A stretch of 64,000 nucleotides of DNA from Candidatus Vicinibacter affinis. GTDB taxonomy: Bacteria; Bacteroidota; Bacteroidia; Chitinophagales; Saprospiraceae. This document shows, piece after piece, positions 25,307 through 35,732 of the stretch (position 1 is the first letter of the stretch; every line of letters begins with the position of its first letter). The position numbers and the translations under genes are program-made. Location: positions 1,154,501 to 1,218,500 of the forward strand of contig JADJNH010000005.1 in NCBI GenBank assembly GCA_016714365.1, in the 5' to 3' direction. The notes beneath the pieces were generated by a model. The model had not been told where the DNA came from and did not search any database. It worked only from the letters and a program-made list of their open reading frames with translations.

Positions 25307-25339
25307 GGAAGAGTTGAAATTAGGTTTTATTTGAACTGG

Positions 25340-25367
25340 CAAACTTAATATCTTATTAACAATTCAA
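25340..25367 (-). promoter_or_regulatory. Promoter of the susC-susD-susE/F-like operon
   Basis: On the minus strand, TTG (25367-25365), 17 bases, then TAAGTTTG (25347-25340) fits the Bacteroidota consensus. It predicts a start of transcription a few bases before 25330, which supports ATG 25306 as the susC-like start. Confidence 0.7.
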
Positions 25368-25925
25368 CCGTATTTTGTTTATTCTGTCATTCATATTTTT
25401 CCTGAAATAGTATATTTTATAAAGATTTTCAATGTGTAGGCTGAAAAAACGATGTCTTTCTAAATTATCTGGAATAAAGTTATGATCAAAATGGGATTTC
25501 GATTTGAAAATTGCAATCGATAACTTGTAATGAATATCCTAAATCAAGGGGATGTGCATAGTTGCCTGTCAAGAGTAACAATGTTATTTGAGTAACTCCA
25601 GTTTTTTAATAGAGGACATCATTGTCTTTTATTTAATCTAATTTCGCAATTGATTTAAGTTTTGCAATTATGAGAATTGTCAAAATATAAATTTTTTATC
25701 CTATTGAATTTTTACTTCAACATGTTCAATCAATAGCCATTAATCGCTTAATTCTGAAGGATTAAAATTATTGTATACAATAAAAAAGTCCCCCAAAAAT
25801 GTGAGGGACTTTTAACATAATTCGAATAGAGCATGAGAATAATCAAAGAATTAACATGAGCGATTTTTTCTGAAATGAGCCATGGTTATATAGATTTCTA
25901 AAATTAATCGCAAGACATGTTTTAG
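25348..25925. other. Gap between sus-like operon and repeat-protein gene
   Basis: About 580 bp. Besides the operon promoter at its left end and the hairpin at 25784-25813, no coding sequence, repeat or RNA gene was recognised. Confidence 0.5.
25784..25813. terminator. Hairpin terminator for the 30527 gene
   Basis: aaaagtccc (25784-25792) pairs perfectly with gggactttt (25805-25813), with A and T runs outside, about 110 bp beyond the stop of the minus-strand gene ending at 25926. It would work in either direction. Confidence 0.65.
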
Positions 25926-28900
25926 CTATAACTTAATTAATTTAATAATTTTCCAATTGCCGGATTCATCTCTAAAATCAAGCATATACACCCCTTGACT
26001 CAAATCTGAAACTTCAATTTTTTGGTCCTTTAGAGAATGAATATGGAATGTCTTGATCAATTGTCCATTCATATTCAAAATATTTAATCTTGTCAGACTT
26101 GATGAATTCGGCCCGTCAAATTGGATAATCAATTCATCTTTGGCCGGATTAGGTCTGATTTTGATATCCATTCCCGAAATTCCCGATTCATTCACCCGGT
26201 TGATGCAACCCCAATCATTTACAAATCCATCACCCGCAGAAAACAAATCACAAGGCTTGGTTCCGCAAGAATCATAAGATTCCAGAGCCCGAACAATTTG
26301 ATTTAAATGTGCCGTGTTGTTCCAATCCAGAGAATCCCATTCTGCAACCCCTGACATGGGCGTCATGCCGGCTTCCATAAAATTGCCTGCTGCATAAAGT
26401 TTTTGATCATAGTTTTTAAGATCATAAATACCATCTTTACTTGTGTTGAAATCACCACCGGACAACTGCGACCAATCTATTCCATTCCATTGCGCAATGT
26501 GCTTGGTATTGTTGACACCATTTGCATTTTCAAATCTTCCGCCTAAAATTAATTTACCGTTGAAAACTTTTAAAGAAGACACTCCCTGTCCTTTGTTTAG
26601 TGGATCAAGATTTATACCATTCAACAGATTGCTCCAATTCAATCCATTCCAAACAGAAATATTATTATTCGGAATGCTGAAAACACCACCTGCATAAAGT
26701 TGATTTTGATAGAGGCCTAAGGTATTGACAGGACCATTAAAACTTGCCATGTATGGAGCTTCCCAATTGGTGCCATTCCATCGGGCAATATTTTGGGTAT
26801 TGATTTTAACCAGATTTCCCGCTTGCTTAAAAACTCCGCCAACGATGAGTCCTGAGGAATGACTCAACAAAGCATTTACAGTCGCAAGTCCATTTGAATC
26901 AAGAACACCATTGTCTAGTTTGCTCCAACTGTTTCCATTCCAAACAGCAATGTTGTTGGCATCTGTCAGTCCGCCTGCATCTGTGAATTTACCCCCTACA
27001 AATAGAAGCCCGTTATGCACTGCAAGTGCGTTTATTGGGCCATTGGTCCCTGTTCCCAAGGAACTCCAGGAATGTCCATCCCAGACTGCAATATTCTGAG
27101 CGCTTTCTGTCCCGATTTGGGTAAAATTTCCTGCTGCATAAAGTTTGCATTGGTAGGTACACAGATCATTTATTTGACCGGTTTGACCTATAAGTTTCCA
27201 GGATTTTTGAGCTGGAATGCAAACTGAGGTAGTACAGGATGTGTCTGCTGAAGGTGGCTGTGCACAATTAAATGTTTGTTGATAAAAGCAACTGTCCAGT
27301 TTGCCCCCCGAAGCAAAATAATAAGTGAGTGACATTGTATAACTACTGGATCCTTTTACGCAAAAGTTTACCGGGACGGATGCTCCGATAGGAAAAAATC
27401 CGGATTGATGACTGATCTCAACACTTTTATCATTACCCAGGAAGTTCCAACCCGGATTGGTCATTACTTGATCAAAAGTTCCGCTGTTAATACTTATTTT
27501 AAGAAGGTTAAAACAATTTTGTTGAGGTACTATCTGATTAAGTTTGTAACAACAGGTACCTGAAGAATCTTTTACTGGTATTACCTGATGCTGTAAGGAA
27601 TCGCAACTACAGATGGTAGGAGGTTGGGGACAATTAATGTTGTCATGATATACGCAACTATCCAGTTTTCCTTGTTTGCTGTAATAATAAGTTCTGGTAA
27701 TTGTATACTGTGCAGCATTTTCAACACAAAAACTCACTGGCAAGGAAGGACCAGCAGGTAAATATCCTGAGATATGGGTTAACAAAATTTGACTTGCATT
27801 ACCGTTGTATTTTAAATTGATATCAGGTATCACTCGAGTAAATATTCCTTTGCTTACATTTATTTTCAGTGATGTAAAACAATCAGGACCCGGTATGACA
27901 TGATCCACCACAAAACAACATATTCCTTTGTCGCTTGAAAGTGGTTGAAGTTTAGTTTTTAATGAATCGCAACTGCAGAATTTAGGAGGTTGCGTACAGC
28001 CAAACTGTTGTGCATAAACACAGCTGTCCATGATTCCATTTTTGAAAAAAAAGTATTTGACGGTGATGGTGTAAAGTGCCGCGTCAATGACACAAAATGA
28101 TACCGGAAGATGAATACCTTCTGGGATAAATCCGGAATTATGTGTAACATCGAATTTCTGATCAGTGCCAATCACATCATAATTTGGATCAGGAATTACT
28201 TTGGTGAATTTTCCACTGCTCAGACTGAGTTGAATTGAGCTGAAGCAATCAGCACCTTTAATTTGCGAGGATAAGGTGTAACAGCATTCACCATTAGAAC
28301 CTGAACTTTGAATGATTTTAGTTTTGATTGAATCACATTTACAAACTTTAGGAGGAGGAGTGCAATTTTTAATAAATGTTTTTCGGCAGGCATCCAGAAT
28401 TTTCCCGGAGGGATCAAAAAAGTCCACCGTCACAGTAAATGGATTAACTGCATTGTTTACACAGAAAGTACCGGGAAGAATGTTTCCTGATGGAACCAAT
28501 CCTCCATTTGGTATAAAGCAAAATCCATCCGGCAAATTCTGCACCGTCCAAAGAGGATTCGGCGTAATTTGACTGAAATTTCCGGAGCTGGTTTTAAAAC
28601 ATATTTTCGAAAAACAACCGGTTTTTGAATCAAATGCAGAAAAGTTAAAGCAACAATTACTTCCGGGACCAAAGCTTAGTAATTGAACATTTTTTAAGGA
28701 ATCACAGCAGGTGTTAGGTACAGGAATACCCGGACACTCTACTAAAAATTCAAAAGAGCAGGAATCTTTTCCTTGCGGAGTGGTATAATGATATCTGAGA
28801 AATACCTGTGCAGGAGTTTGATTGGTATTGATGCAAAAAGATCCTGGCTTTATCGATCCGGAAGGTATAAATCCGGAGTTGTGATTTAAGAAAAATCTAT

Positions 28901-30527
28901 TGGCAGCCGAGGGTGTAAGAAAAAATCCCGCAGTTGAATTGGCATTTCTGGAAGAGAAAGTTCCACCATTGATGATCACTTCAATTTTGGTAAATAAATT
29001 TGAATTGGGATTTTCTGCCTTTATGTCATAGCAGCATGATGTGGGAAGCGTGTATTGTTTTTCTAGAAAACTGCTGAATGCGGTATCGCATTTTACACTT
29101 TGAGGATTTGCCGGACAGTCTTGAACATATTGATAAGTGCAGCTGTCGGTTTTACCACCGCTTGTGGAAAGGTAATAGACCGTAATACTGTATTGCCCGG
29201 CACCTTGGACACAAAAATCAGCTGCGTTGAATTTACCGGGTGGAAGAAAACCACTGTTGTGGTTTAGATAAAAGGTTTTTGAATTTACATTTACAAATGA
29301 CCACCCCGATCCAGCATTGGGTTGGATGTTAGAAAAGGTTCCATCATTCAAACTGATCAGGATATTATTGTAACAATGGTAAGAACTGATTTTTCCACCA
29401 AGGTTAAAGCAGCAGCCATTGGGAAGTACAGATATTTTTTTGAGGGTATTGGTGTTGAAAGTATCACATTTACATGGTTTGGAAACTACACAAATAGTTG
29501 CGGAACAATTTTCTTCGCAGCTTCCGTCTTTCACATTCAAACGAATCAAATAACAACCAGGCACCAGGTATGGCACACGAATACTGTCTCCGGTATACAT
29601 TTGTGTTCCGGGTGCTCCGGGGATGTCCAAAGTCCATTTCAACTGTTTATTATTTGAACCATTTCCGGTATAGTAAATCAGGGCAGTGTCTCCAACAGTA
29701 ATCGTATCCTGAAAATCAAATGAGCAGGTTAAGTTGCACTGGACAGTGGTGCATACGGTGTCTTTGCAAGTTCCGTTGTCGATTATGACACAATAGCAAC
29801 CTGATTGCGGTGGGCGGAAGCATTGCGATTTAGAATACAGGATGGGCTGACTGCAGGAAATCCAGGTATAATCCATCCCGGACGGAAAAGCACAAAGACT
29901 GTCAGGTGTCTGAACAATAGAACCATTTAGTGCAGGCAAGACCTTTATTTTTACAGAAGTGCCAGGATTTACATTGTTGCAAAATTGGTCCTTTAATTCT
30001 ACCAATTCATACACATTGCTTGCAGTAGGACAGACATTTATTTGGAAGCCATTCGTAAAGCTGGTGTAATAATTGACGCCCGAATTGTCTTTAATCCCAA
30101 ATCTAAAGGGAGGTGTACCCGTGAACCGCAAATTAATGTCTTTGCAATCTCCCAGACACAGGCTGTCATCCGGGCTGAATTGTCCAAGAGGTATGGGGTG
30201 TACCAATACTTGAACCGTGCATGTTTCCGGCATTTGGCCGGGTTCCTGGGTGATTAATTGAATGCTGCATGATCCGGATTTAAGAAAACATGCGTCATGT
30301 GGATTTTGCAAAGTGGGATTGGTGATGGTTCCACAATCGATGGACCAATCATAGCTGGCATTAGTGGAATTCGGGCCAACATAACTCACCGGGAGACAAT
30401 CTCCCACACAGGCTTCTGATGAGACCTGTATGCAGCTGCTTTGCGCAAATACTGTGCAATTGTACCAAAGAAATAACAGACAAAAGGGCAGTACAATTTT
30501 TTTAAAAATAGATAAACTACTAATCAT
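25926..30527 (-). CDS. Giant T9SS protein: six Cys-rich repeats plus propeller
   Basis: 1533 residues. Signal peptide about 1-29 (LFLWYNCTVFAQ). Residues 30-350 are PKD/Ig-like segments with paired cysteines. From about 352 to 1100 come six repeats of roughly 123 residues, each of the form C-x-CD ... CC ... CF ... HNSGF-x-P-x-G ... FCV ... TVxYY ... GK-x-DSC ... C. Residues about 1110-1430 hold propeller-type repeats (NIAVWDGHSWSSLG, NIARWNGTNWE, ISVWNGLNWSNL, with LYAGGVF-type strands between). The last 80 residues are a T9SS type A domain (IRPNPAKDELIIQF ... IIKLIKL). It is likely a long, disulfide-stabilised surface protein. The Cys repeat does not match a family I know. Confidence 0.85.
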   Translation of the reverse strand: MISSLSIFKKIVLPFCLLFLWYNCTVFAQSSCIQVSSEACVGDCLPVSYVGPNSTNASYDWSIDCGTITNPTLQNPHDACFLKSGSCSIQLITQEPGQMPETCTVQVLVHPIPLGQFSPDDSLCLGDCKDINLRFTGTPPFRFGIKDNSGVNYYTSFTNGFQINVCPTASNVYELVELKDQFCNNVNPGTSVKIKVLPALNGSIVQTPDSLCAFPSGMDYTWISCSQPILYSKSQCFRPPQSGCYCVIIDNGTCKDTVCTTVQCNLTCSFDFQDTITVGDTALIYYTGNGSNNKQLKWTLDIPGAPGTQMYTGDSIRVPYLVPGCYLIRLNVKDGSCEENCSATICVVSKPCKCDTFNTNTLKKISVLPNGCCFNLGGKISSYHCYNNILISLNDGTFSNIQPNAGSGWSFVNVNSKTFYLNHNSGFLPPGKFNAADFCVQGAGQYSITVYYLSTSGGKTDSCTYQYVQDCPANPQSVKCDTAFSSFLEKQYTLPTSCCYDIKAENPNSNLFTKIEVIINGGTFSSRNANSTAGFFLTPSAANRFFLNHNSGFIPSGSIKPGSFCINTNQTPAQVFLRYHYTTPQGKDSCSFEFLVECPGIPVPNTCCDSLKNVQLLSFGPGSNCCFNFSAFDSKTGCFSKICFKTSSGNFSQITPNPLWTVQNLPDGFCFIPNGGLVPSGNILPGTFCVNNAVNPFTVTVDFFDPSGKILDACRKTFIKNCTPPPKVCKCDSIKTKIIQSSGSNGECCYTLSSQIKGADCFSSIQLSLSSGKFTKVIPDPNYDVIGTDQKFDVTHNSGFIPEGIHLPVSFCVIDAALYTITVKYFFFKNGIMDSCVYAQQFGCTQPPKFCSCDSLKTKLQPLSSDKGICCFVVDHVIPGPDCFTSLKINVSKGIFTRVIPDINLKYNGNASQILLTHISGYLPAGPSLPVSFCVENAAQYTITRTYYYSKQGKLDSCVYHDNINCPQPPTICSCDSLQHQVIPVKDSSGTCCYKLNQIVPQQNCFNLLKISINSGTFDQVMTNPGWNFLGNDKSVEISHQSGFFPIGASVPVNFCVKGSSSYTMSLTYYFASGGKLDSCFYQQTFNCAQPPSADTSCTTSVCIPAQKSWKLIGQTGQINDLCTYQCKLYAAGNFTQIGTESAQNIAVWDGHSWSSLGTGTNGPINALAVHNGLLFVGGKFTDAGGLTDANNIAVWNGNSWSKLDNGVLDSNGLATVNALLSHSSGLIVGGVFKQAGNLVKINTQNIARWNGTNWEAPYMASFNGPVNTLGLYQNQLYAGGVFSIPNNNISVWNGLNWSNLLNGINLDPLNKGQGVSSLKVFNGKLILGGRFENANGVNNTKHIAQWNGIDWSQLSGGDFNTSKDGIYDLKNYDQKLYAAGNFMEAGMTPMSGVAEWDSLDWNNTAHLNQIVRALESYDSCGTKPCDLFSAGDGFVNDWGCINRVNESGISGMDIKIRPNPAKDELIIQFDGPNSSSLTRLNILNMNGQLIKTFHIHSLKDQKIEVSDLSQGVYMLDFRDESGNWKIIKLIKL

Positions 30528-30626
30528 AATAGAGGAGTATTAAATGATTAAAGAAATAATTAAAACTCAGTGAATTGAATATCTCTGAGGGGATGAAAAA
30601 AGGGGTGGTTTATCCCGAGATGATGT

Positions 30627-30634
30627 CAAAGATA
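30627..30634 (-). promoter_or_regulatory. -7 promoter element for the 30527 gene
   Basis: TATCTTTG on the minus strand, an exact consensus match, 100 bp before the ATG. A TTTC at 30660-30657 with 22-base spacing could be the -33 box. Confidence 0.5.
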
Positions 30635-30763
30635 CAAAATCTTCAACTTGGGGATGGAAAATATTTTTTTCCGTAGGTTTTGTTTTGAATGAAGTTGGTT
30701 TAACAGGTAGGGCTGGTCTATCAATCAACTTAAAATAACCCGGTAAGTAAGGAGTGCCATGAA

Positions 30764-30792
30764 TTTGGTTTTAATAATTAAAATTATCTTTA
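30764..30792 (+). promoter_or_regulatory. Promoter of the DUF5916 gene
   Basis: TTTG (30764-30767), 17 bases, TATCTTTA (30785-30792): consensus except for the last base, 53 bp before the ATG at 30846. A second box-like TACCTTTA follows at 30791-30798. Together with the minus-strand -7 box this makes 30528-30845 a divergent promoter region. Confidence 0.55.
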
Positions 30793-30845
30793 CCTTTACG
30801 AACCCGTCATTTACGAACACTTTATTTTGAATTTAATTTGATAAA

Positions 30846-33389
30846 ATGCTTCAATTACGGAAGCCTTCCTTGTTTTTTCTTAACCTGATCATTTGTGTAA
30901 ACTGTTCAGGGGTTCTCGCTATTGATAAGCCAAAACAGTTTAAGGCAGTAAGAATTTACAAGTCTATAAATATTGATGGCAAACTAGAGGAGTTAGACTG
31001 GACTTTTGCAGATACTGCCACAGGATTTATTCAGACAGAACCTTTGGTTGGAAAGCCGGCCAGTTTTGAATCAAAAGTATACTGTCTGTATGATGATCAT
31101 GCCATTTATTTTGGCGCAAGCTTATTGGATCCTGAACCTCAACGAATACTCAAAGAATTGTGCTTGAGAGACCAAACCAGTAATTCAGATTTATTCAAAA
31201 TTTTTATTGATTCTTATAAGAGTGGTCTGAACGGATTTCTTTTTTCAGTGAATGCAGCGGGCGTTCAATCGGAGGCTGTGGTGTCAAACAATAATGAAGA
31301 TGAAGAATGGAATGCAGTTTGGGAATCCGAAATCACCATAGACCAGAATGGCTGGACAGTGGAGATTAAAATACCATATTCCTCCCTCCGATTTCCAAAA
31401 TCATCCGTACAGGATTGGAATGTTCAGTTTGGCAGAGAAATCCGAAGATTCAGGGAGACGTCTTACTGGAACCCAATTGATCCTTTGATAAGCGGATGGG
31501 TCCAACAAAGTGGAAATTTAAATGATGTAGATGGTATTAAATCTCCCATCAGGCTTTCCGTTACTCCCTATCTATCAGCTTATTTGAACTCAGACTATCA
31601 ACCGGATTCAAAGGTGGATAAATTCATCCTGAACCCGGCCTACAGTGTAGGAGCAGACATTAAATATGGCCTCAATGATGCGTTTACACTGGATATGACT
31701 TTGGTACCTGATTTTGGACAAGTTGTTTCGGATCGCCGTGTTTTGAATTTATCTCCATTTGAAATTTATTTTAATGAAAACAGGCAATTTTTTACAGAAG
31801 GAACAGAACTCTTCAATAAAGAAAGTCTTTTTTATTCAAGAAGAATAGGAGGTTTACCTTTTAATTATTATAAAGTATATGATGAGTTAAACCCTACAGA
31901 CGAACTGGTCATCAACCCAACCCTGTCGCAACTTTACAATGCTACCAAAATTTCGGGCAGAACAAAAAATGGTATGGGTATTGGTTTTTTTAACGCTGTG
32001 GAAGCTGAGGAGTATGCCATCATTAGAAATGAACAAGGAGTAGAAAGAAAATTTCTAACAAATCCTCTTACAAACTACAACGTCCTTGTGCTGGATCACA
32101 ATCTAAAAAATAATTCAGTAGTCAGTCTAACCAACACCAATGTTTTGCGGAATGGTGAAGAGTATGACGCTAATATTACGGGAGGCTCCTTCGAACTTAA
32201 GACAAAAGATCAAAAGTATTCAGTTTCCGGGAGAGGAGTTTTGTCCCAAAAATATTTTGCAGATTCCGCAGACTTTGGATTCAGCACCTCCTATGAATTT
32301 TCTAAAATCAGTGGCAATTGGACCTATTCACTTGGTCAGGTAATAGAATCTGCAAATTATGATCCGAATGATTTAGGCTTTTTGTTCAGCCCAAATGAAA
32401 ATTCTTTGTTGACTTCCATTGACCACACTCAATATAAGCCTGCCGGAAGCAAATTGCAGCAAGTCAACATAAGTGCCAGCTCGCGCTATACCAATTTGTA
32501 TGAACCATTTGTATTCAGTGATTTTTATATTGATCTCAGTACGTTTATTTTGTGGAAAAGCAGAGATGCTGTCGGAGGAAACGTCAGGCTTGAACCCATC
32601 ACTACAAGAGATTATTTTGAACCCCGGACAGCAGATTTTAGCAGATATCTTGCCTGGCCGGTGAATTATACAGTGGGAGGTTTTTTTTCTTCTGATTATC
32701 GGAAGGCTTTTGCAATGGATGTAAATGGGTCGTATAAATATTTTGATTCAGAAGGTCGCTTTAATTACGACTTTAGCATTTCACCAAGATTTCGATTCAA
32801 TGATCATTTTTCATTGTTTGCCGATTTAAATGTGAGTAGAAATCTTAAGGAATTGGGATATGTAAATAAGAGTTTTGCTGATCAGCCGATTCCTGAACTA
32901 AAGAATAAAGATATTTTAATAGGAACCAGAAACCGATGGGTGGTCGATAATTCATTCAGTACGCGGTATATTTTTAACAACAAGATGGGGATTAATTTGA
33001 TTATCCGCCATTATTGGGATCAGGTGATCTACCGGAATTTTGGAATCCTTACAGATGAGGGAAATGCCCAACTCATCGGCTACCAGGGATTGGATAATAG
33101 CAACCAACCAATTTTTAATCAGAACGTAAATATATTTAACATCGACCTTCAATATACCTGGCGATTTGCTCCTGGAAGCGACCTCAGCATCGTTTGGAAA
33201 AATCAAATATTCAATCAGGATGATGCATTTGATGCAGCCTATTTTAAAAATATTGGCAGCTTAATTGATGCACCGCAATCCAATAGTTTTTCACTGAGAA
33301 TTCTATATTTTCTTGATTATCTATATCTGGTTCCCCATCGTAGAAAATCCAATTCATTTTATCAGGAAATTGACAGCAGGAGGAATTAA
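30846..33389 (+). CDS. DUF5916 outer-membrane protein with CBM9-like N-terminus
   Basis: 847 residues. Signal peptide about 1-25. Residues about 32-230 are a carbohydrate-binding family 9-like domain: INIDGKLEELDWTFADTATGF, AIYFGASLLDPEP, SDLFKIFIDSYKSGLNGFLF and WTVEIKIPYSSLRFP are its usual landmarks. The remaining 600 residues match DUF5916, including DMTLVPDFGQVVSDRRVLNL, FEIYFNENRQFFTEG and SRRIGG, and form a predicted outer-membrane beta-barrel with alternating strands to the C-terminus. Substrate is unknown; sugar binding is suggested only by the CBM9 fold. It is a single gene with its own promoter. Confidence 0.92.
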   Translation: MLQLRKPSLFFLNLIICVNCSGVLAIDKPKQFKAVRIYKSINIDGKLEELDWTFADTATGFIQTEPLVGKPASFESKVYCLYDDHAIYFGASLLDPEPQRILKELCLRDQTSNSDLFKIFIDSYKSGLNGFLFSVNAAGVQSEAVVSNNNEDEEWNAVWESEITIDQNGWTVEIKIPYSSLRFPKSSVQDWNVQFGREIRRFRETSYWNPIDPLISGWVQQSGNLNDVDGIKSPIRLSVTPYLSAYLNSDYQPDSKVDKFILNPAYSVGADIKYGLNDAFTLDMTLVPDFGQVVSDRRVLNLSPFEIYFNENRQFFTEGTELFNKESLFYSRRIGGLPFNYYKVYDELNPTDELVINPTLSQLYNATKISGRTKNGMGIGFFNAVEAEEYAIIRNEQGVERKFLTNPLTNYNVLVLDHNLKNNSVVSLTNTNVLRNGEEYDANITGGSFELKTKDQKYSVSGRGVLSQKYFADSADFGFSTSYEFSKISGNWTYSLGQVIESANYDPNDLGFLFSPNENSLLTSIDHTQYKPAGSKLQQVNISASSRYTNLYEPFVFSDFYIDLSTFILWKSRDAVGGNVRLEPITTRDYFEPRTADFSRYLAWPVNYTVGGFFSSDYRKAFAMDVNGSYKYFDSEGRFNYDFSISPRFRFNDHFSLFADLNVSRNLKELGYVNKSFADQPIPELKNKDILIGTRNRWVVDNSFSTRYIFNNKMGINLIIRHYWDQVIYRNFGILTDEGNAQLIGYQGLDNSNQPIFNQNVNIFNIDLQYTWRFAPGSDLSIVWKNQIFNQDDAFDAAYFKNIGSLIDAPQSNSFSLRILYFLDYLYLVPHRRKSNSFYQEIDSRRN

Positions 33390-33774
33390 TTCCAATGTGC
33401 ATGCTAACTCTTCACCGGAATTTATTTTCTACAAAATGCGTATAAACCAGTGAGATTTAGTTAGAAATATTTCTTTAAATCATAAGCTTGCAATGTACAG
33501 AAGGAAATTAATCTTATGCATTAAGATAGGAAGCAGTTGGTTTGTAAAAAATGTTCAGCGAACTGAATTTGAATTTTGTAAAATAGTAAATCCTGCATTC
33601 AAGTAAAGACACTAATTAAAATTTCAAACGTGTTTTTAAGTAAAAATTCAAATCAATTTTTTGACTAGAGTTTATAGCAGACAATAAACATAGCTTTTGA
33701 AGCTTGCCTTCAATTAGCGCGTTAAGTCGCAGAATCAATACTTTTAATTAAGATTTAAATACTTAATTGAATTA
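33390..33774. other. Gene-free gap between convergent genes
   Basis: AT-rich, about 385 bp between the ends of the DUF5916 and TolC-like genes. I see no coding frame, strong hairpin or repeat. Confidence 0.5.
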
Positions 33775-35157
33775 TTAGATTTTCCCCAAGGCTTTGTCCA
33801 AATCAACCTTTGATTGTATAAGGTTATACTGCGCTTCCAGGACATTGGCCTGAGCAGAATAGAGATCTCTTTCAGCCTGGGTTATTTCCAGAGAAGAACC
33901 GACGCCTTCCTTGAATTTTGTTTTTGTGGTCAGGTAAATGCGATCTGCCAGATCCAGAGATTTCTTCCTCGATTCAAGGGTAGCCAAAGCATTGATGTAT
34001 TGCGTTTTTGCATTTTGAAATTCAAGATCAACCCCTCTTTCAAATTCAGCAAATTGCATTTTCGTTTTTTCGTTTTGTGTTTTAGCTCGATTGATTTTTG
34101 CCTTGCGATCCAATCCATCAAAAATTGGAATATTGAGGTTGAGTCCCGCGATGGTCGTTGGGAACCAGGAATTTTCAGCGTTGTCAAAAAGATTATTGCG
34201 TTGCAATACTTCCTGATGACTGACAAAACCGGATAGGCTGGGAAGGTAAGATGCTTTTAACCGCCTGATGTTAATTTCGGTCAGTTCAAGACCTTTGGCA
34301 ATTACTGGATATTCCGGTCTTAATTGTGTGTTGAGTTTGAACGAAGGATCCATAATTTCCAAATAAGATTTATCCAGAATTTGTTTGAAGGACTCTGTCT
34401 GTACTAAATCTTTATCCAGTGGATAATTCATTTGGAATTTAAGAACGTTTTGAGTGATGCCATCAAGTCTGGTAAGTTTTTCACGTTCCGTTTTCAGTGT
34501 CTGCAATGATAATTCGATGCGATCTACGTCCAGTTTTTCAGAAAAGCCAACCTTGTAAATTTCGTTTACCTCCTTGTAGACTTTTTCCAGATTTTCTATG
34601 TTTTTATCCAGTATGGTCAAATTCTCTTTGATCGAAAGAGCGCCCATATAAGCTTTTGTAACTCTGTATCTCAGATCTGCCTCGGTCTGATTAACCTGAA
34701 GTTGTATTAAATCAGAATAAAGTTTCTGCGCTTTGAGTCCCACCAAAAAACTTCCGTCAAAGATCAAGGTGCTCAATTGGACTCCGGCTGTAAGGCTATT
34801 TTTTAATCCAAATTGGGCAGGAAAGCCTGAGCCGTAATTTATATCTCTTCTTGGAAGCACATTTTCATCAAACAACACACCATACACCGCGGGTGAAATG
34901 AAATCGGGGAGGATGCTGGTGGGGATGTTTATGAAATGATTGTAACCGACAGATGCGTTTAATTTTGGGATTCCGATGGACTTGTATTCCAGGATTTGAT
35001 CTTTTGCATCACGAATTTCAAGTTTTTGAATATTCAGGGTACTGCTGTTCAGCCTGGCGTAATTAATGGCTTGTTCCAAATTGAATTCATTGCCGGACTG
35101 CCCAAACAGATTAAAGCAAGCAAGCAGCGATAGGATTAGGATTGATTTTTTTTTCAT
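33775..35157 (-). CDS. TolC-family outer-membrane efflux protein
   Basis: 460 residues. Signal peptide about 1-19 (ILSLLACFNLFGQ). The mature chain shows the TolC two-fold layout: long coiled-coil helices (FNLEQAINYARLNSSTLNIQKLEIRDAKDQ; SIKENLTILDKNIENLEKVYKEV) separated by beta strands, and a second half ending in GVGSSLEITQAERDLYSAQANVLEAQYNLIQ. The GVGSSLEITQAE segment is the signature near the family C-terminus. It forms the outer-membrane channel of tripartite efflux or type I secretion. No periplasmic adaptor or inner-membrane pump gene lies beside it, so the partners must be elsewhere. Confidence 0.93.
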   Translation of the reverse strand: MKKKSILILSLLACFNLFGQSGNEFNLEQAINYARLNSSTLNIQKLEIRDAKDQILEYKSIGIPKLNASVGYNHFINIPTSILPDFISPAVYGVLFDENVLPRRDINYGSGFPAQFGLKNSLTAGVQLSTLIFDGSFLVGLKAQKLYSDLIQLQVNQTEADLRYRVTKAYMGALSIKENLTILDKNIENLEKVYKEVNEIYKVGFSEKLDVDRIELSLQTLKTEREKLTRLDGITQNVLKFQMNYPLDKDLVQTESFKQILDKSYLEIMDPSFKLNTQLRPEYPVIAKGLELTEINIRRLKASYLPSLSGFVSHQEVLQRNNLFDNAENSWFPTTIAGLNLNIPIFDGLDRKAKINRAKTQNEKTKMQFAEFERGVDLEFQNAKTQYINALATLESRKKSLDLADRIYLTTKTKFKEGVGSSLEITQAERDLYSAQANVLEAQYNLIQSKVDLDKALGKI

Positions 35158-35405
35158 AAAAAAAGAATATGTACAAAGATCTATGGATAGACTTTAGCTA
35201 GGTTATTCCAATAGGCCATTAAAGGGAATTTAACAAATTATCCTCGTTAAGGTTCGCTGCCAGCAGGTATTGTCAGAATAAGTTGGTCTAAATTTCTGGA
35301 TTAAAAAGAAATTTTACGGGAAAGGACAACAAAATTGTAAACCTTAAGAATTCCCGGGATGTTATTGGAATGCTCCTTAGATTCGCAGGTTTTTTTAAGA
35401 AAATT

Positions 35406-35732
35406 ATGTTCAAGCAAATTTTTTACTTTTTGAGCTTTCTTTTGTTTTGTTCCTGCAATAATGGGCGCAATGATCAGGGCAATTCTTTGACCGGCAAGCA
35501 GATTTTTAAATCCAATTGTGTAAGTTGTCATGGTGTAATGGGAGATCTGATGACCAATGGTGCACGGAATTTGAAACAATCCACCTTGAGCCTGGAAGAA
35601 AGAATCATGATTATTAGAGATGGACGGAATGTCATGACCTCGTTCAGGGAAAAATTGAGCAATGATCAAATTCGCAAAGTGGCAGAGCACACCTTGACTT
35701 TAAGAGATACGATCTCCACTGATGGAAAATAA
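35406..35732 (+). CDS. Small c-type cytochrome lipoprotein
   Basis: 108 residues from ATG 35406; the frame is open from 35370, but the signal peptide begins MFKQIFYFLSFLLFCSC with a lipobox (FCSC). The heme-binding motif CVSCH sits near residue 39, and Met in GRNVMTSF near residue 82 is a probable sixth heme ligand. At about 90 residues mature, it is the size of a single-heme class I cytochrome c, here anchored in the envelope for electron transfer. Its stop overlaps the next gene by 11 bp, so the two are co-translated although their roles look unrelated. Confidence 0.85.
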   Translation: MFKQIFYFLSFLLFCSCNNGRNDQGNSLTGKQIFKSNCVSCHGVMGDLMTNGARNLKQSTLSLEERIMIIRDGRNVMTSFREKLSNDQIRKVAEHTLTLRDTISTDGK

